Positions 25,817 to 33,154 of a stretch of 64,000 bases of DNA are shown piece after piece. The position numbers and the translations under genes were made by a program. Source of the stretch: Streptomyces viridochromogenes. GTDB lineage: Bacteria > Actinomycetota > Actinomycetes > Streptomycetales > Streptomycetaceae. Every line of letters begins with the position of its first letter. The stretch's first letter is position 1. The stretch is from positions 68,941-132,940 of the forward strand of contig NZ_LGUR01000061.1 in NCBI RefSeq assembly GCF_001270495.1, in the 5' to 3' direction. Under the pieces are notes generated by a model. That model was not told the origin of the DNA. It ran no database searches and saw only the letters and a list, made by a program, of their open reading frames with translations.

Positions 25817-27076
25817 TCAGAGTCTGGTGACATTCGCGCCGTCTGCGCGCCCCCGGGTGTCCAGCACCCGTCGCGCATGCTTGGCGATCTCGTCCAGGTC
25901 GTAGTGACGGTGGTGCTGGAGCACCACCGTCAGCTTGGCCTCGGAGACCGCGGTGATCAGGTCGGGAACCCGGACGAGCCGCTCACCCGCGACATGCCAC
26001 TCGGGCACGAACGGGTCGTGGTAGGAGAGTTCCGCGCCGAGGGCCCGCAGTCGCTCGGCGACGACCAGGCTCGGAGACTCGCGGTCATCCGCGATGTCCG
26101 CTTTGTAGGTGACCCCGAGCAGCAGCACGCGCGAGCCCCGCAGAGCGAGCCCGTCCTCGTTGAGCAGCCGGATCACGCGGTCGGCCACGAAGGCCGGCAT
26201 TCTCCCGTTGATCTCCTGCGCCAGCTCCACGAAACGGAACGGATACCCGAGGCTGCGCACCCTGTGGGAGAGGTAGTTGGGGTCGATCGGAATGCAGTGT
26301 CCGCCGACCCCCGGTCCCGGGCGGAACGGATGGAAGCCGAAGGGCTTGGTGGCGGCCGCGTCGATCGCCTCCCACAGGTCGATGCCCAATTCGTGGCAGA
26401 ACACGGCCATCTCGTTGACCAGGGCGATGTTGACCTGCCGGTAGGTGTTCTCCAGCAACTTGGACATCTCGGCCACCGAGGGCGAACTGACCGGGACCAC
26501 CCTGTCCGCGAGGAGTTCGTAGAAGCGCACTGCCGCCTCCGAGCAGGCCGGTGTCACTCCTCCCACCACCTTCGGGGTATTGCGCAGCGAGAACTCCCGG
26601 TTGCCCGGGTCGATGCGCTCCGGCGAGTAGGCGAGGTGGAAATCGCGGCCCACCTGTAGCCCCTCCCGCTCCAGCATGGGGAGCAGCACCTCCGTCGTCG
26701 TGCCCGGGTAGGAGGTGGACTCCAGGACGACGAGGGTGCCCGGCCGGACGGTGAGGGCGATCTGTTCGGTCGCCGCCCGTACGGCGTCCAGATCCGGAAC
26801 GCCGTCGCGCAGCGGCGTGGGGACGCAGATGATGACGACGTCCGCGCAGGCGAGGCAGCCGGGGTCGGTGGTGGGCACGAACCCGTCGGCGAGGGCCTGG
26901 GCGACCTGCTCGTCTGTGATGTCGTCGACGTGGCTGCGGCCTTCGGCCAGCCCCGCGACCCGTGTGTCGTCGCGGTCCAGGCCGTGCACCCGCAGACCTG
27001 CCCGCACCGCCTCCATGACCAGGGGCAGTCCGACATATCCGAGACCCACGACCGTCAACCGACGCTGATCCGTCAC
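25817..27076 (-). CDS. UDP-glucose/UDP-HexNAc 6-dehydrogenase family enzyme
   Basis: The 419-residue protein has the NAD-binding GLGYVG (residues 11-16), PTPL, VLESTSYPGTT, EMSKLLENTYRQVNIALVNE and the catalytic Cys in GVGGHCIPIDP. Enzymes of this family oxidise the C6 alcohol of UDP-sugars to the uronic acid through a Cys thiohemiacetal. The ILDTRG-type C-terminus (RRVLDTRGRAD) is typical of the WbpA/UDP-GlcNAc and UDP-glucose groups; which sugar is used cannot be told. The ATG overlaps the stop of the NHL gene. It probably supplies a uronic-acid donor for the GT2 at 35464. Confidence 0.88.
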   Translation of the reverse strand: MTDQRRLTVVGLGYVGLPLVMEAVRAGLRVHGLDRDDTRVAGLAEGRSHVDDITDEQVAQALADGFVPTTDPGCLACADVVIICVPTPLRDGVPDLDAVRAATEQIALTVRPGTLVVLESTSYPGTTTEVLLPMLEREGLQVGRDFHLAYSPERIDPGNREFSLRNTPKVVGGVTPACSEAAVRFYELLADRVVPVSSPSVAEMSKLLENTYRQVNIALVNEMAVFCHELGIDLWEAIDAAATKPFGFHPFRPGPGVGGHCIPIDPNYLSHRVRSLGYPFRFVELAQEINGRMPAFVADRVIRLLNEDGLALRGSRVLLLGVTYKADIADDRESPSLVVAERLRALGAELSYHDPFVPEWHVAGERLVRVPDLITAVSEAKLTVVLQHHRHYDLDEIAKHARRVLDTRGRADGANVTRL

Positions 27077-28848
27077 GAGGCAGCACTCCCCACTTTGTCA
27101 CCGTCTTCGCGCAGTGCCGCGAGGGGCACGAGCAGCACTCTGTCGTTGAGGTAGTCCGCGATCGAAATGACGTCACCTGAGGGGCCGACCCTGGCGAGGC
27201 GAGGGTCCGAGAGGCTGTCGACGGCGTGGCCGCGCCGTCGTCCGTACACACCGGTCACCGCTCCCGAGGGCGTCAAGCGGACGACGCGGTGGTTTCCGCT
27301 GTCGGTCACCAGTAGTTGACCGCCGACCAGGTCGACGCTGCGGGGCGATATGAAAGGCGACTCGGTCCCCGCCGCCCGGCGCGGGGTGATGTTCCGCAGC
27401 CGTGACTCGCCGTACGGCAGGGCGCAGAGCCGGTCGTGGCCGGTGTTCGCGAACCAGACCGTGCGCTCGTCGTCGATCACGGCGTCATGGACGTCGTCCA
27501 GCGGCAGCAGCGTCACTTCGCCGGAGCTCAGGGCCGCTCCGGTCCGCTCACCGCACCAGGCGTGCAGCACTTCTCCGGTCCGCGGGTCGAAGAGCAGCAC
27601 CGCGTTGAGCCCCGTGTCCGTGACCAGCCAGCCCGGACCGCTCTTGCGCACGGCGTGCGGGTCGATCAGGCCGACGGGCCTGCCGGCGAGGGACAGTCGC
27701 AACTCCTGCCAAGTGTCGGCGTCTTGGCCGGGCGACAGGAGCAACCGGCCGTTGCGGCTGTCGGAGACGACCGTGGAGCCGTCGATGACCGAGGCGTTCC
27801 GCGGCCAGAACAGCTTTCGGCCGAGGGCGGAAGCCGTGTGGACGACATCGCGGCCGTCCGCGCCGAAGGAGGTCACCCGGTTGTTGTAGGAGTCGGCGAC
27901 CAGATACCCCGCGGGCGTGGCTTCGAGAGAGCGGGGCAGATGGAACACCCCTGCCTCCACCCGGCTGTCACCGTGGACGGCGGTGACCCTGCCGTCCAGG
28001 TCCGCCTCAAGGATGCGGTCGTTGCCCGTATCGGTGATCAGAAGCAGGGATCCGTGGGCGGAGACGGATGTCGGATGCCACAGACGGCCCGGCCCGCTTC
28101 CCACCCGGCCCACCCCTCCGAGCGACCAGACAAGTTTGCCGTTCCAGTCCACGAAGAGCACCCGGTGATTACGTGTGTCCGCGATCACGACACCGGAGGG
28201 CAGCGGGATGGCGTGCTCCGGGCTGGTGAGGCACCCCTCCTCCGACGAGGGGTGGTTGCTGCGCCCGTACTGCCACACCACCTCGCCTGTCAGGGAGACG
28301 ACAACGACGCTCTGGCTCTCCCGGTCGCACAGCAGGTAGTGACTGTCATCGACCGGGACGCACGAGCGCACGGACCGTAGTGCGAACGGGGCGGGAAGCC
28401 GGTCGGCGGTGCGGCCGTCCGCAGACACCAGAAGCACCGCCTTGCGGGTGTCGTCGCTGACCAGCCACCGGTCCCGCCACTGGCAGGCGAACCACGGGGA
28501 GATCCCGGGCAGGTCCAGGTGCCCGTGGATCCGACCGTCGCCGTCGATGCGCGTCAGCCTGCCGATCTCCGGTTGTGCGACGACCGCCAGTCCTTCGGCG
28601 CAGCGCGCGACGCCCCGGGGCCCGGTCAGTCCCGCGACCGTCTTCCGGCGGGCCGGGGCACCGCGGTGGATGATCTCTGCTTGCCCGGACCAGTACGAGA
28701 CGGACAACAGGACATCGGGGTCGAGAAGAAGGCTCCCCGCCCGCCAGTCGTGCGGCCTGGCGGGAGTCGTGCTGCCGGGCAGGTATCCGAGACCGATCTC
28801 TGTCACGCCGCCGGGGAGGGCGGCCGAGATCGGCACCATGGGCTCCAC
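27073..28848 (-). CDS. NHL-repeat beta-propeller protein
   Basis: The protein of about 591 residues is built from NHL-type repeats, each with a strand ending in DxxNxRV: VIADTRNHRVLFVD, LITDTGNDRILEAD, LVADSYNNRVTSFG, VVSDSRNGRLLL, LVTDSGNHRVVRL and others. No signal peptide is evident. Such propellers bind ligands or proteins; a peptidyl-alpha-hydroxyglycine lyase has the same fold, but the metal-ligand pattern cannot be verified here. The start GTG at 28848 has AAGGG 9 bases upstream; ATG 28839 is an alternative. Tight spacing on both sides places it inside the minus-strand cluster operon. Confidence 0.72.
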   Translation of the reverse strand: MEPMVPISAALPGGVTEIGLGYLPGSTTPARPHDWRAGSLLLDPDVLLSVSYWSGQAEIIHRGAPARRKTVAGLTGPRGVARCAEGLAVVAQPEIGRLTRIDGDGRIHGHLDLPGISPWFACQWRDRWLVSDDTRKAVLLVSADGRTADRLPAPFALRSVRSCVPVDDSHYLLCDRESQSVVVVSLTGEVVWQYGRSNHPSSEEGCLTSPEHAIPLPSGVVIADTRNHRVLFVDWNGKLVWSLGGVGRVGSGPGRLWHPTSVSAHGSLLLITDTGNDRILEADLDGRVTAVHGDSRVEAGVFHLPRSLEATPAGYLVADSYNNRVTSFGADGRDVVHTASALGRKLFWPRNASVIDGSTVVSDSRNGRLLLSPGQDADTWQELRLSLAGRPVGLIDPHAVRKSGPGWLVTDTGLNAVLLFDPRTGEVLHAWCGERTGAALSSGEVTLLPLDDVHDAVIDDERTVWFANTGHDRLCALPYGESRLRNITPRRAAGTESPFISPRSVDLVGGQLLVTDSGNHRVVRLTPSGAVTGVYGRRRGHAVDSLSDPRLARVGPSGDVISIADYLNDRVLLVPLAALREDGDKVGSAAS

Positions 28849-28850
28849 GA

Positions 28851-30494
28851 TCAGTGTCCCTTCGATGCGGAGTCGTCGCGGCGACCGGCGTACCGTGCGC
28901 GCAGGCGCCGGAGCAGCCGACGTGCCTTCAGGGAGAGCGCGACGACGCTGCGTTTGCCGTCGACGTACACATGGGGGCCGGCCACCGAGAGGGTGTGCGG
29001 CCCCACCGGGTAGGGGCCGCTCCCGAAAGGTCCGATCCGGGTGACTTCGACTTCCGCGAACTCGCTCGGGCTCAGCCTCACGACCTCGTTGACGACCATC
29101 CGCCAGCCGTACCGCCCGGCGTCGTCCTGGGCGGGGCGCAGCAGTTTCCCGTCGCGTACGAACGGTGCCCCGGCCGGACGGCTGGAGGTGACATCGCTCT
29201 TGACGGGGTTGCGCAGGTGCGGGCGCCAAGGCCCCCAAGGGGTGGCGGCGTACCAGATGTACAGGTCGGTGTCCCGTGGTTCGAAACAGTCCGTGTAGAA
29301 CATCCACCAACGGCCGTCCCACCAGAAGACGGTGGGGTCACCTGCGGCCACTCCGGTGAGGATGTCGCGGTCCTTCTCCAGGCGCGGAGGGTCCTTCAGG
29401 CGGTAGACCGACACCGCGTTGTTCCAGCCTGTCTCCGGGACACAGAGCGTCTCGCCGTGGTGCTCGAACAGATAGGGGTACGACATGTGGAACGTCTCCT
29501 GTGCGACCACCTCCGAGCCCGACCAGCCTTCCGTCTCCGAGTACGTCGTCGCGATCAGCCGGCCGTGGCGGGTCATGTGGTCGAACTCCTCGGCGTACAC
29601 CACGCCGGGGCCGCCCGGCAGCGGGATGGGGTCCGCGATGTAGGTGTCGGGCCGGGTTCCTGGATGCCAGTGGAAGTGGTCGCCCCTCACCGATCCGTCC
29701 ATGACGCTCTCGACCGGCGCCTTCACCACGCCGATCGACCAGTACGTCTCGGTGACGGCGTCCCGCAGCGCCTTGGCACAGCGCCTGCTCACCAGGGTGA
29801 CGGCGAGGCGGGCGCGCCACAGGAATCCGAGCGTGGCCGTTGCCGGGGAGACCTGTCCTCGGTCACGCGCGGCCGCCGGATGCGGCAGCCGCAGCCGGAC
29901 GGCGCGCGCGGCCCGGGACGGGAAGTCGGCTGCTCCGCGCAGGACACGGTCGGTCGTTCTGGCGACCGAGGCGGATACGACGCCGTACTTCCCGTCCACG
30001 AGCGACTGGCGCTCCCCGTCCGCGGCGGTGCGGATCAAGGCCGCGGTGATCGTCAGGTCGCCGTCGAGCAGCGCACGTGCAGCCATCCGCGCCGGGGGCG
30101 TGGGGAACGAGAACCGCCACACGCCGTGGGCCGGCACCTGGAACGTGATGTCCTGGTGCCGCTCACGCAGGTCGAGGACGAAGCCGAGGTCGTGCTCGGC
30201 CAGACGGGCCGCCACTTCGCCCGCTTCGACGTCGTACACGGGACCTGTGCAGGCGCCTGGATCCGCATCGGCGAGCGCCACCGACCGCCTCGCCGGATCG
30301 TAGAGGACGCCGGTGCGCCCGCGCCTTGCGGAGGGTGCCGCGACCCGGAGCAGTGCGACACAGATTTCCCCCTGGGCCGCCAGCGACTGCAGGCACTGCG
30401 TGTGCCAGTGGGGCGGGACGGCGGCATCGGTCAGTACCGCGAACCGCAGCGCCGTGCCGGGGTCGAGCTCGGGTGTCGGAGAACCGGTGGTCAC
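28851..30494 (-). CDS. Formyltransferase-like / GIPC-transferase-type propeller protein
   Basis: The 547-residue protein has two parts. Residues 1 to about 220 resemble a degenerate formyltransferase-fold region (HGVWRFSFPTPP, ITAALIRTAADGERQSLVDGKYG). Residues about 240-520 form a five-bladed, GH43-like propeller as in glucosamine inositolphosphorylceramide transferase-type proteins: YIADPIPLPGGPGVVYAEEFDH, QETFHMSYPYLFEHHGETLCVPE, AGDPTVFWWDGRWWMFYTD, and the Arg/Pro-rich GKLLRPAQDDAGRYGWRMVVNEV. These bacterial proteins are uncharacterised but tied to sugar chemistry. Its start overlaps the stop of the LLM oxidoreductase (ATGA at 30491). Confidence 0.65.
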   Translation of the reverse strand: MTTGSPTPELDPGTALRFAVLTDAAVPPHWHTQCLQSLAAQGEICVALLRVAAPSARRGRTGVLYDPARRSVALADADPGACTGPVYDVEAGEVAARLAEHDLGFVLDLRERHQDITFQVPAHGVWRFSFPTPPARMAARALLDGDLTITAALIRTAADGERQSLVDGKYGVVSASVARTTDRVLRGAADFPSRAARAVRLRLPHPAAARDRGQVSPATATLGFLWRARLAVTLVSRRCAKALRDAVTETYWSIGVVKAPVESVMDGSVRGDHFHWHPGTRPDTYIADPIPLPGGPGVVYAEEFDHMTRHGRLIATTYSETEGWSGSEVVAQETFHMSYPYLFEHHGETLCVPETGWNNAVSVYRLKDPPRLEKDRDILTGVAAGDPTVFWWDGRWWMFYTDCFEPRDTDLYIWYAATPWGPWRPHLRNPVKSDVTSSRPAGAPFVRDGKLLRPAQDDAGRYGWRMVVNEVVRLSPSEFAEVEVTRIGPFGSGPYPVGPHTLSVAGPHVYVDGKRSVVALSLKARRLLRRLRARYAGRRDDSASKGH

Positions 30495-31837
30495 AGGCGG
30501 GACCGATCGGGCACGAAGCGGTTGGCCGGTCGCGAGAGGCCGTAGTGCTCGCGTAGCGTGCTGCCCTCGTAGTCACGGCGGAAGATGCCACGGTCCTGCA
30601 GGATCGGTACAACCCGGTCGACGAACACCTCAAGTCCGGAGGGCATCACCGCGGGCATGAGGTTGAACCCGTCGGCGGCACGGTTGTCGAACCAGTGCTG
30701 CATCGAGTCGGCGATGCTCTCCGCGGTACCGACCAGGGTTCGGTGGCCCCGTCCCGGCCCAAGACGCTCAATGAGTTGACGGACGGTCAGGCGCTCCCGC
30801 CGGGCGAGGTCGACGATCAGGGTGAAGCGGCTCTTGACGTCCTCGATCTCGCTCTCCTGAGGGAGATTCGCCGGCAACTCGCGGTCCAGGTGGAGCTCGT
30901 CCGGAGACAGACGGAGCCGGGAGGCGAGCTGGAGTTTGGCGTACTCGGGAAGGATGAGCCGATCGAGCGCGTCGGCCATCTCCTGGGCTTCGCTCTCTGT
31001 GGATCCGACGACCGGGACGAGACCGGGAAGGATCTTGACCATGCCGGGGTCGCGGCCGGCCCGCGCCACTCGCGTGGTCATGTCGCCGTAGAACCGCTGA
31101 GCCTCCTCCAGGGTCTGTTGAGCCGTGAACACCGCTTCGGCGTGTTGGGCGGCGAAAGCGCGTCCGTCTTCCGAGGAGCCGGCCTGGACGAGCAAGGGGC
31201 GGCCCTGAGGGCAGCGGGGTACATTGAGCGCGCCCTCGACCCGGAAGAACTTCCCCACATGGGCCGCGGGGTGGATCTTCGCCCCGTCCCCCCAGACGCC
31301 GCGCCGCTTGTCCGCGACGACCGTATCGTCCTCCCAGCTGTCCCACAGCCGCAGAGCGACTTCCACGAACTCCGCGGCCCGCGCATACCGTTCATGGTGC
31401 GGGGGCGAGTCGTCGAGGCCGAAGTTGCGGGCGGCCGCCGCCCCGGAGCTGGTGACGATGTTCCATCCGGCACGACCGGAGCTGATGTGGTCGACGGACG
31501 CGAACCGGCGCGCGAGGTTGTACGGGTCGTTGTAGGTGGTCGAGGCCGTGGCGATGAGCCCGATGCGCCGGGTCACGCAGGCCAGCGCCGTCAGGACGAC
31601 GGTCGGCTCCAGTGTTCCGGAGGGGCGCCGTCGGATGTCCGTGGTGAGCTTGGGGTTGTCGGCCAGGAAGACCGAGTCGAACTTGCCCCGTTCCGCGATG
31701 ACCGCCAGGTCCCGGTAGTGATCGATGTCCGTGTCCGCGATGGGATTGCTCTCCGGCAGCCGCCAGGCCGACTCGTGATGGCCCACGTTGTGAAGGAAGA
31801 CATTGAGGTGCAGCGTCCCGGCGCGTCTCGTACTCAC
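30491..31837 (-). CDS. LLM-class flavin-dependent monooxygenase (NtaA/SnaA/DszA family)
   Basis: The 448-residue enzyme shows the NtaA/SnaA/DszA signature: FLHNVGHHESAWRLP, ERGKFDSVFLADNP, GRAGWNIVTSSGAAAARNFG, HERYARAAEFVEVALRLWDSWEDD and RPLLVQAGSSEDGRAFAAQHAEAVF. These enzymes use reduced FMN from a partner reductase to oxidise substrates, often heterocycles or C-S/C-N bonds. GTG 31837 has CAGGAG about 7 bases upstream and removes a non-homologous N-terminal extension. It is the first gene of the minus-strand cluster operon, divergent from the precursor gene. Confidence 0.87.
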   Translation of the reverse strand: MSTRRAGTLHLNVFLHNVGHHESAWRLPESNPIADTDIDHYRDLAVIAERGKFDSVFLADNPKLTTDIRRRPSGTLEPTVVLTALACVTRRIGLIATASTTYNDPYNLARRFASVDHISSGRAGWNIVTSSGAAAARNFGLDDSPPHHERYARAAEFVEVALRLWDSWEDDTVVADKRRGVWGDGAKIHPAAHVGKFFRVEGALNVPRCPQGRPLLVQAGSSEDGRAFAAQHAEAVFTAQQTLEEAQRFYGDMTTRVARAGRDPGMVKILPGLVPVVGSTESEAQEMADALDRLILPEYAKLQLASRLRLSPDELHLDRELPANLPQESEIEDVKSRFTLIVDLARRERLTVRQLIERLGPGRGHRTLVGTAESIADSMQHWFDNRAADGFNLMPAVMPSGLEVFVDRVVPILQDRGIFRRDYEGSTLREHYGLSRPANRFVPDRSRL

Positions 31838-32817
31838 TCCTTGCTCCTGCCTGTGCGTAGCTACTCGGCGGACTCGGGTGCGCGCGGACGTCACCGAGCC
31901 GGCCGTACGACCGCTTGCAGCAGACCGCCATCGACACTGCCGTAAGTCCCGGAGCCGCTCCAGGCAATTGCCCGGCATTTACCTCCCGGTCGAGTTGCCG
32001 GTTTCTTGCCTGGCCTGCCTTGCCTCCGCTCGTATCCCATGGCTTCTCTTGAGCTCAGGTTTCCACGCCCGAAGGGAAAGGCGCCGCGTCTCGCCAAGAC
32101 CGTTCCATGCGTCGACGTAAAATTTCCTCGGCTCCCAGGTACTTATACCGCTTTTCCAGATCCTGGCGATGCCTGCGGCATCCGGTGCACCGCCGCGTGA
32201 ATTTGAATCCCAGAAGAAGCACTCCAGGCCGCGAAGAGCGAGTGCGGCCTGGATCAGTGCGAGGTCCGCCGATCCGGCACATCACCCTGGCCATGCTCGC
32301 GCACGCCTTCCTCGCCGCCATGACCGCCGCCGCAGAGGCGGGATTCCGAGTTGGTCGGCCCGGATTTTTTCTACCGCCGCGTATCCGCGCCCCGCGCTCC
32401 CGGGCAGCGACGAGGGCAGGTCCCGCTGCAGCACCGGATCCCCGTCCGTCCGGATGTGGTCGGCCGGGCGGCCTGCACATTCGGCAACTCGGTCCTCCGC
32501 AGTTGCCGGTCAGTTGCCTGGACGCAGTCGGCTGTGTCCGCCCAGAATTGATCGCTGCCGGAATTCGGTGAGCAACAGCTTACTCCCGGGCGTGTCCTCA
32601 CTTTCGTGCGGGACCCCACTATACGACCGTCCGTTTTCAAAATTCAAAAACCCCCCTTTTCTCGGCATACCGAGAAAAAGAAGGTCTTGCCAATGCAACG
32701 CGACTGTGCTTCAGTTTTTGCGGCTCGCTGACAAGCGACTTCACGGTCTTCAAAAAGGCGCCTCCCTGCAGGGGCTTAAAAGCCAGCGGGCTATCCGCCT
32801 ACGCGAAAGGAATCCTC
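31838..32817. other. Long divergent control region between the two cluster operons
   Basis: About 980 bases separate the LLM oxidoreductase from the precursor gene. No reading frame here has convincing codon use or similarity. The right half is AT-richer than its surroundings, including runs of A/T near 32630-32660. It must hold the promoters of both operons. The visible elements are the inverted repeat at 32657-32678 and a weak TTGCCA-N17-TTCAGT match at 32687-32715 pointing to the precursor. Confidence 0.6.
32657..32678. promoter_or_regulatory. Perfect inverted repeat upstream of the precursor gene
   Basis: TTTTCTCGG and CCGAGAAAA flank a 4-base CATA loop, 140 bp before the precursor start. 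It could be an operator, or a terminator read on the minus strand (it is followed there by GGGGGGTTTTTG). The position just upstream of the predicted promoter favours a regulator site. Confidence 0.5.
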
Positions 32818-33045
32818 ATGGAAACCTTGCTTGAGATCGAAGAGCTGGAGCTTTACCTCGACGGCGGTACCGCCGTGGCCGAGGAAGCGCCGACTCAGCT
32901 GGGCACCTACGCACCCGCCCAGCTGGGCACCTACGCGCCGACACAGCTCGGCACGTACGCCCCGACGCAGCTCGGCACGTACGCCCCGACGCAGCTCGGC
33001 ACGTACGCCCCGACGCAGCTCGGTACGTACGCTCCGACCGTCTAA
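32818..33045 (+). CDS. Multi-core RiPP precursor peptide (six QLGTYAP repeats)
   Basis: The 75-residue peptide has a short acidic leader (METLLEIEELELYLDGG, then TAVAEEAP) and six consecutive octapeptides of consensus TQLGTYAP (one starts with Ala), ending TV. AAAGGA lies 6 bases before the ATG. The repeats contain no Cys or Ser, so Thr is the only residue a YcaO system could cyclise: two per repeat, one in the second. The leader's hydrophobic/acidic LEIEELEL is the likely docking stretch for the RRE in the protein at 38164. A GG pair occurs at residues 16-17, but the cluster exporter has no C39 peptidase. It is directly followed by a hairpin and the biosynthetic operon. Confidence 0.9.
   Translation: METLLEIEELELYLDGGTAVAEEAPTQLGTYAPAQLGTYAPTQLGTYAPTQLGTYAPTQLGTYAPTQLGTYAPTV
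32893..33036 (+). repeat. Six 24-bp core repeats within the precursor gene
   Basis: Six in-frame 24-bp units encode (T/A)QLGTYAP. Units 1 and 2 use CTG/ACC codons, whereas units 3-5 are nearly identical in DNA (CAGCTCGGCACGTACGCCCC) and unit 6 differs by two silent changes. The pattern suggests recent expansion of the downstream units under selection to keep the amino-acid sequence. Confidence 0.92.
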
Positions 33046-33064
33046 CACGAGCTCCTGAGTGAGC

Positions 33065-33114
33065 CGGGGTATGGCGCCGGACACCGGCATCAGAGCGTTC
33101 GGCGCCATACCCCG
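33065..33114 (+). terminator. Strong hairpin between precursor and biosynthetic genes
   Basis: CGGGGTATGGCGCCG (33065-33079) pairs perfectly over 15 bp with 33100-33114 around a 20-base loop. There is no U tract. It starts 20 bases after the precursor stop. A partial terminator or mRNA-stabilising stem here would give far more precursor mRNA than enzyme mRNA, as seen in many RiPP operons. Confidence 0.82.
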
Positions 33115-33154
33115 AACATTTCCTGAAGCAGCAGAACCGAACGGCATTCAGACC

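Noticed and set aside
31838..32817. Small open frames in the divergent region, such as minus 32371-32640 with several Cys
   Set aside because: No ribosome sites, poor codon use, and no leader/core pattern; considered as a second precursor and dropped.
32893..33036. CRISPR-like array
   Set aside because: The 24-bp repeats are contiguous without spacers, in frame, and encode a peptide; no cas genes are present.
32818..33045. Graspetide (microviridin-type) precursor because of tandem cores beside an ATP-grasp-like gene
   Set aside because: Graspetide crosslinks need acidic residues in the core; QLGTYAP has none, while YcaO/E1/SagB genes fit azole formation on Thr.
33059..33154. Upstream start codons (GTG 33059, ATG 33071) for the ATP-grasp-like protein
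   Set aside because: They lie in or before the 15-bp hairpin and would add about 32 residues not resembling the rest.
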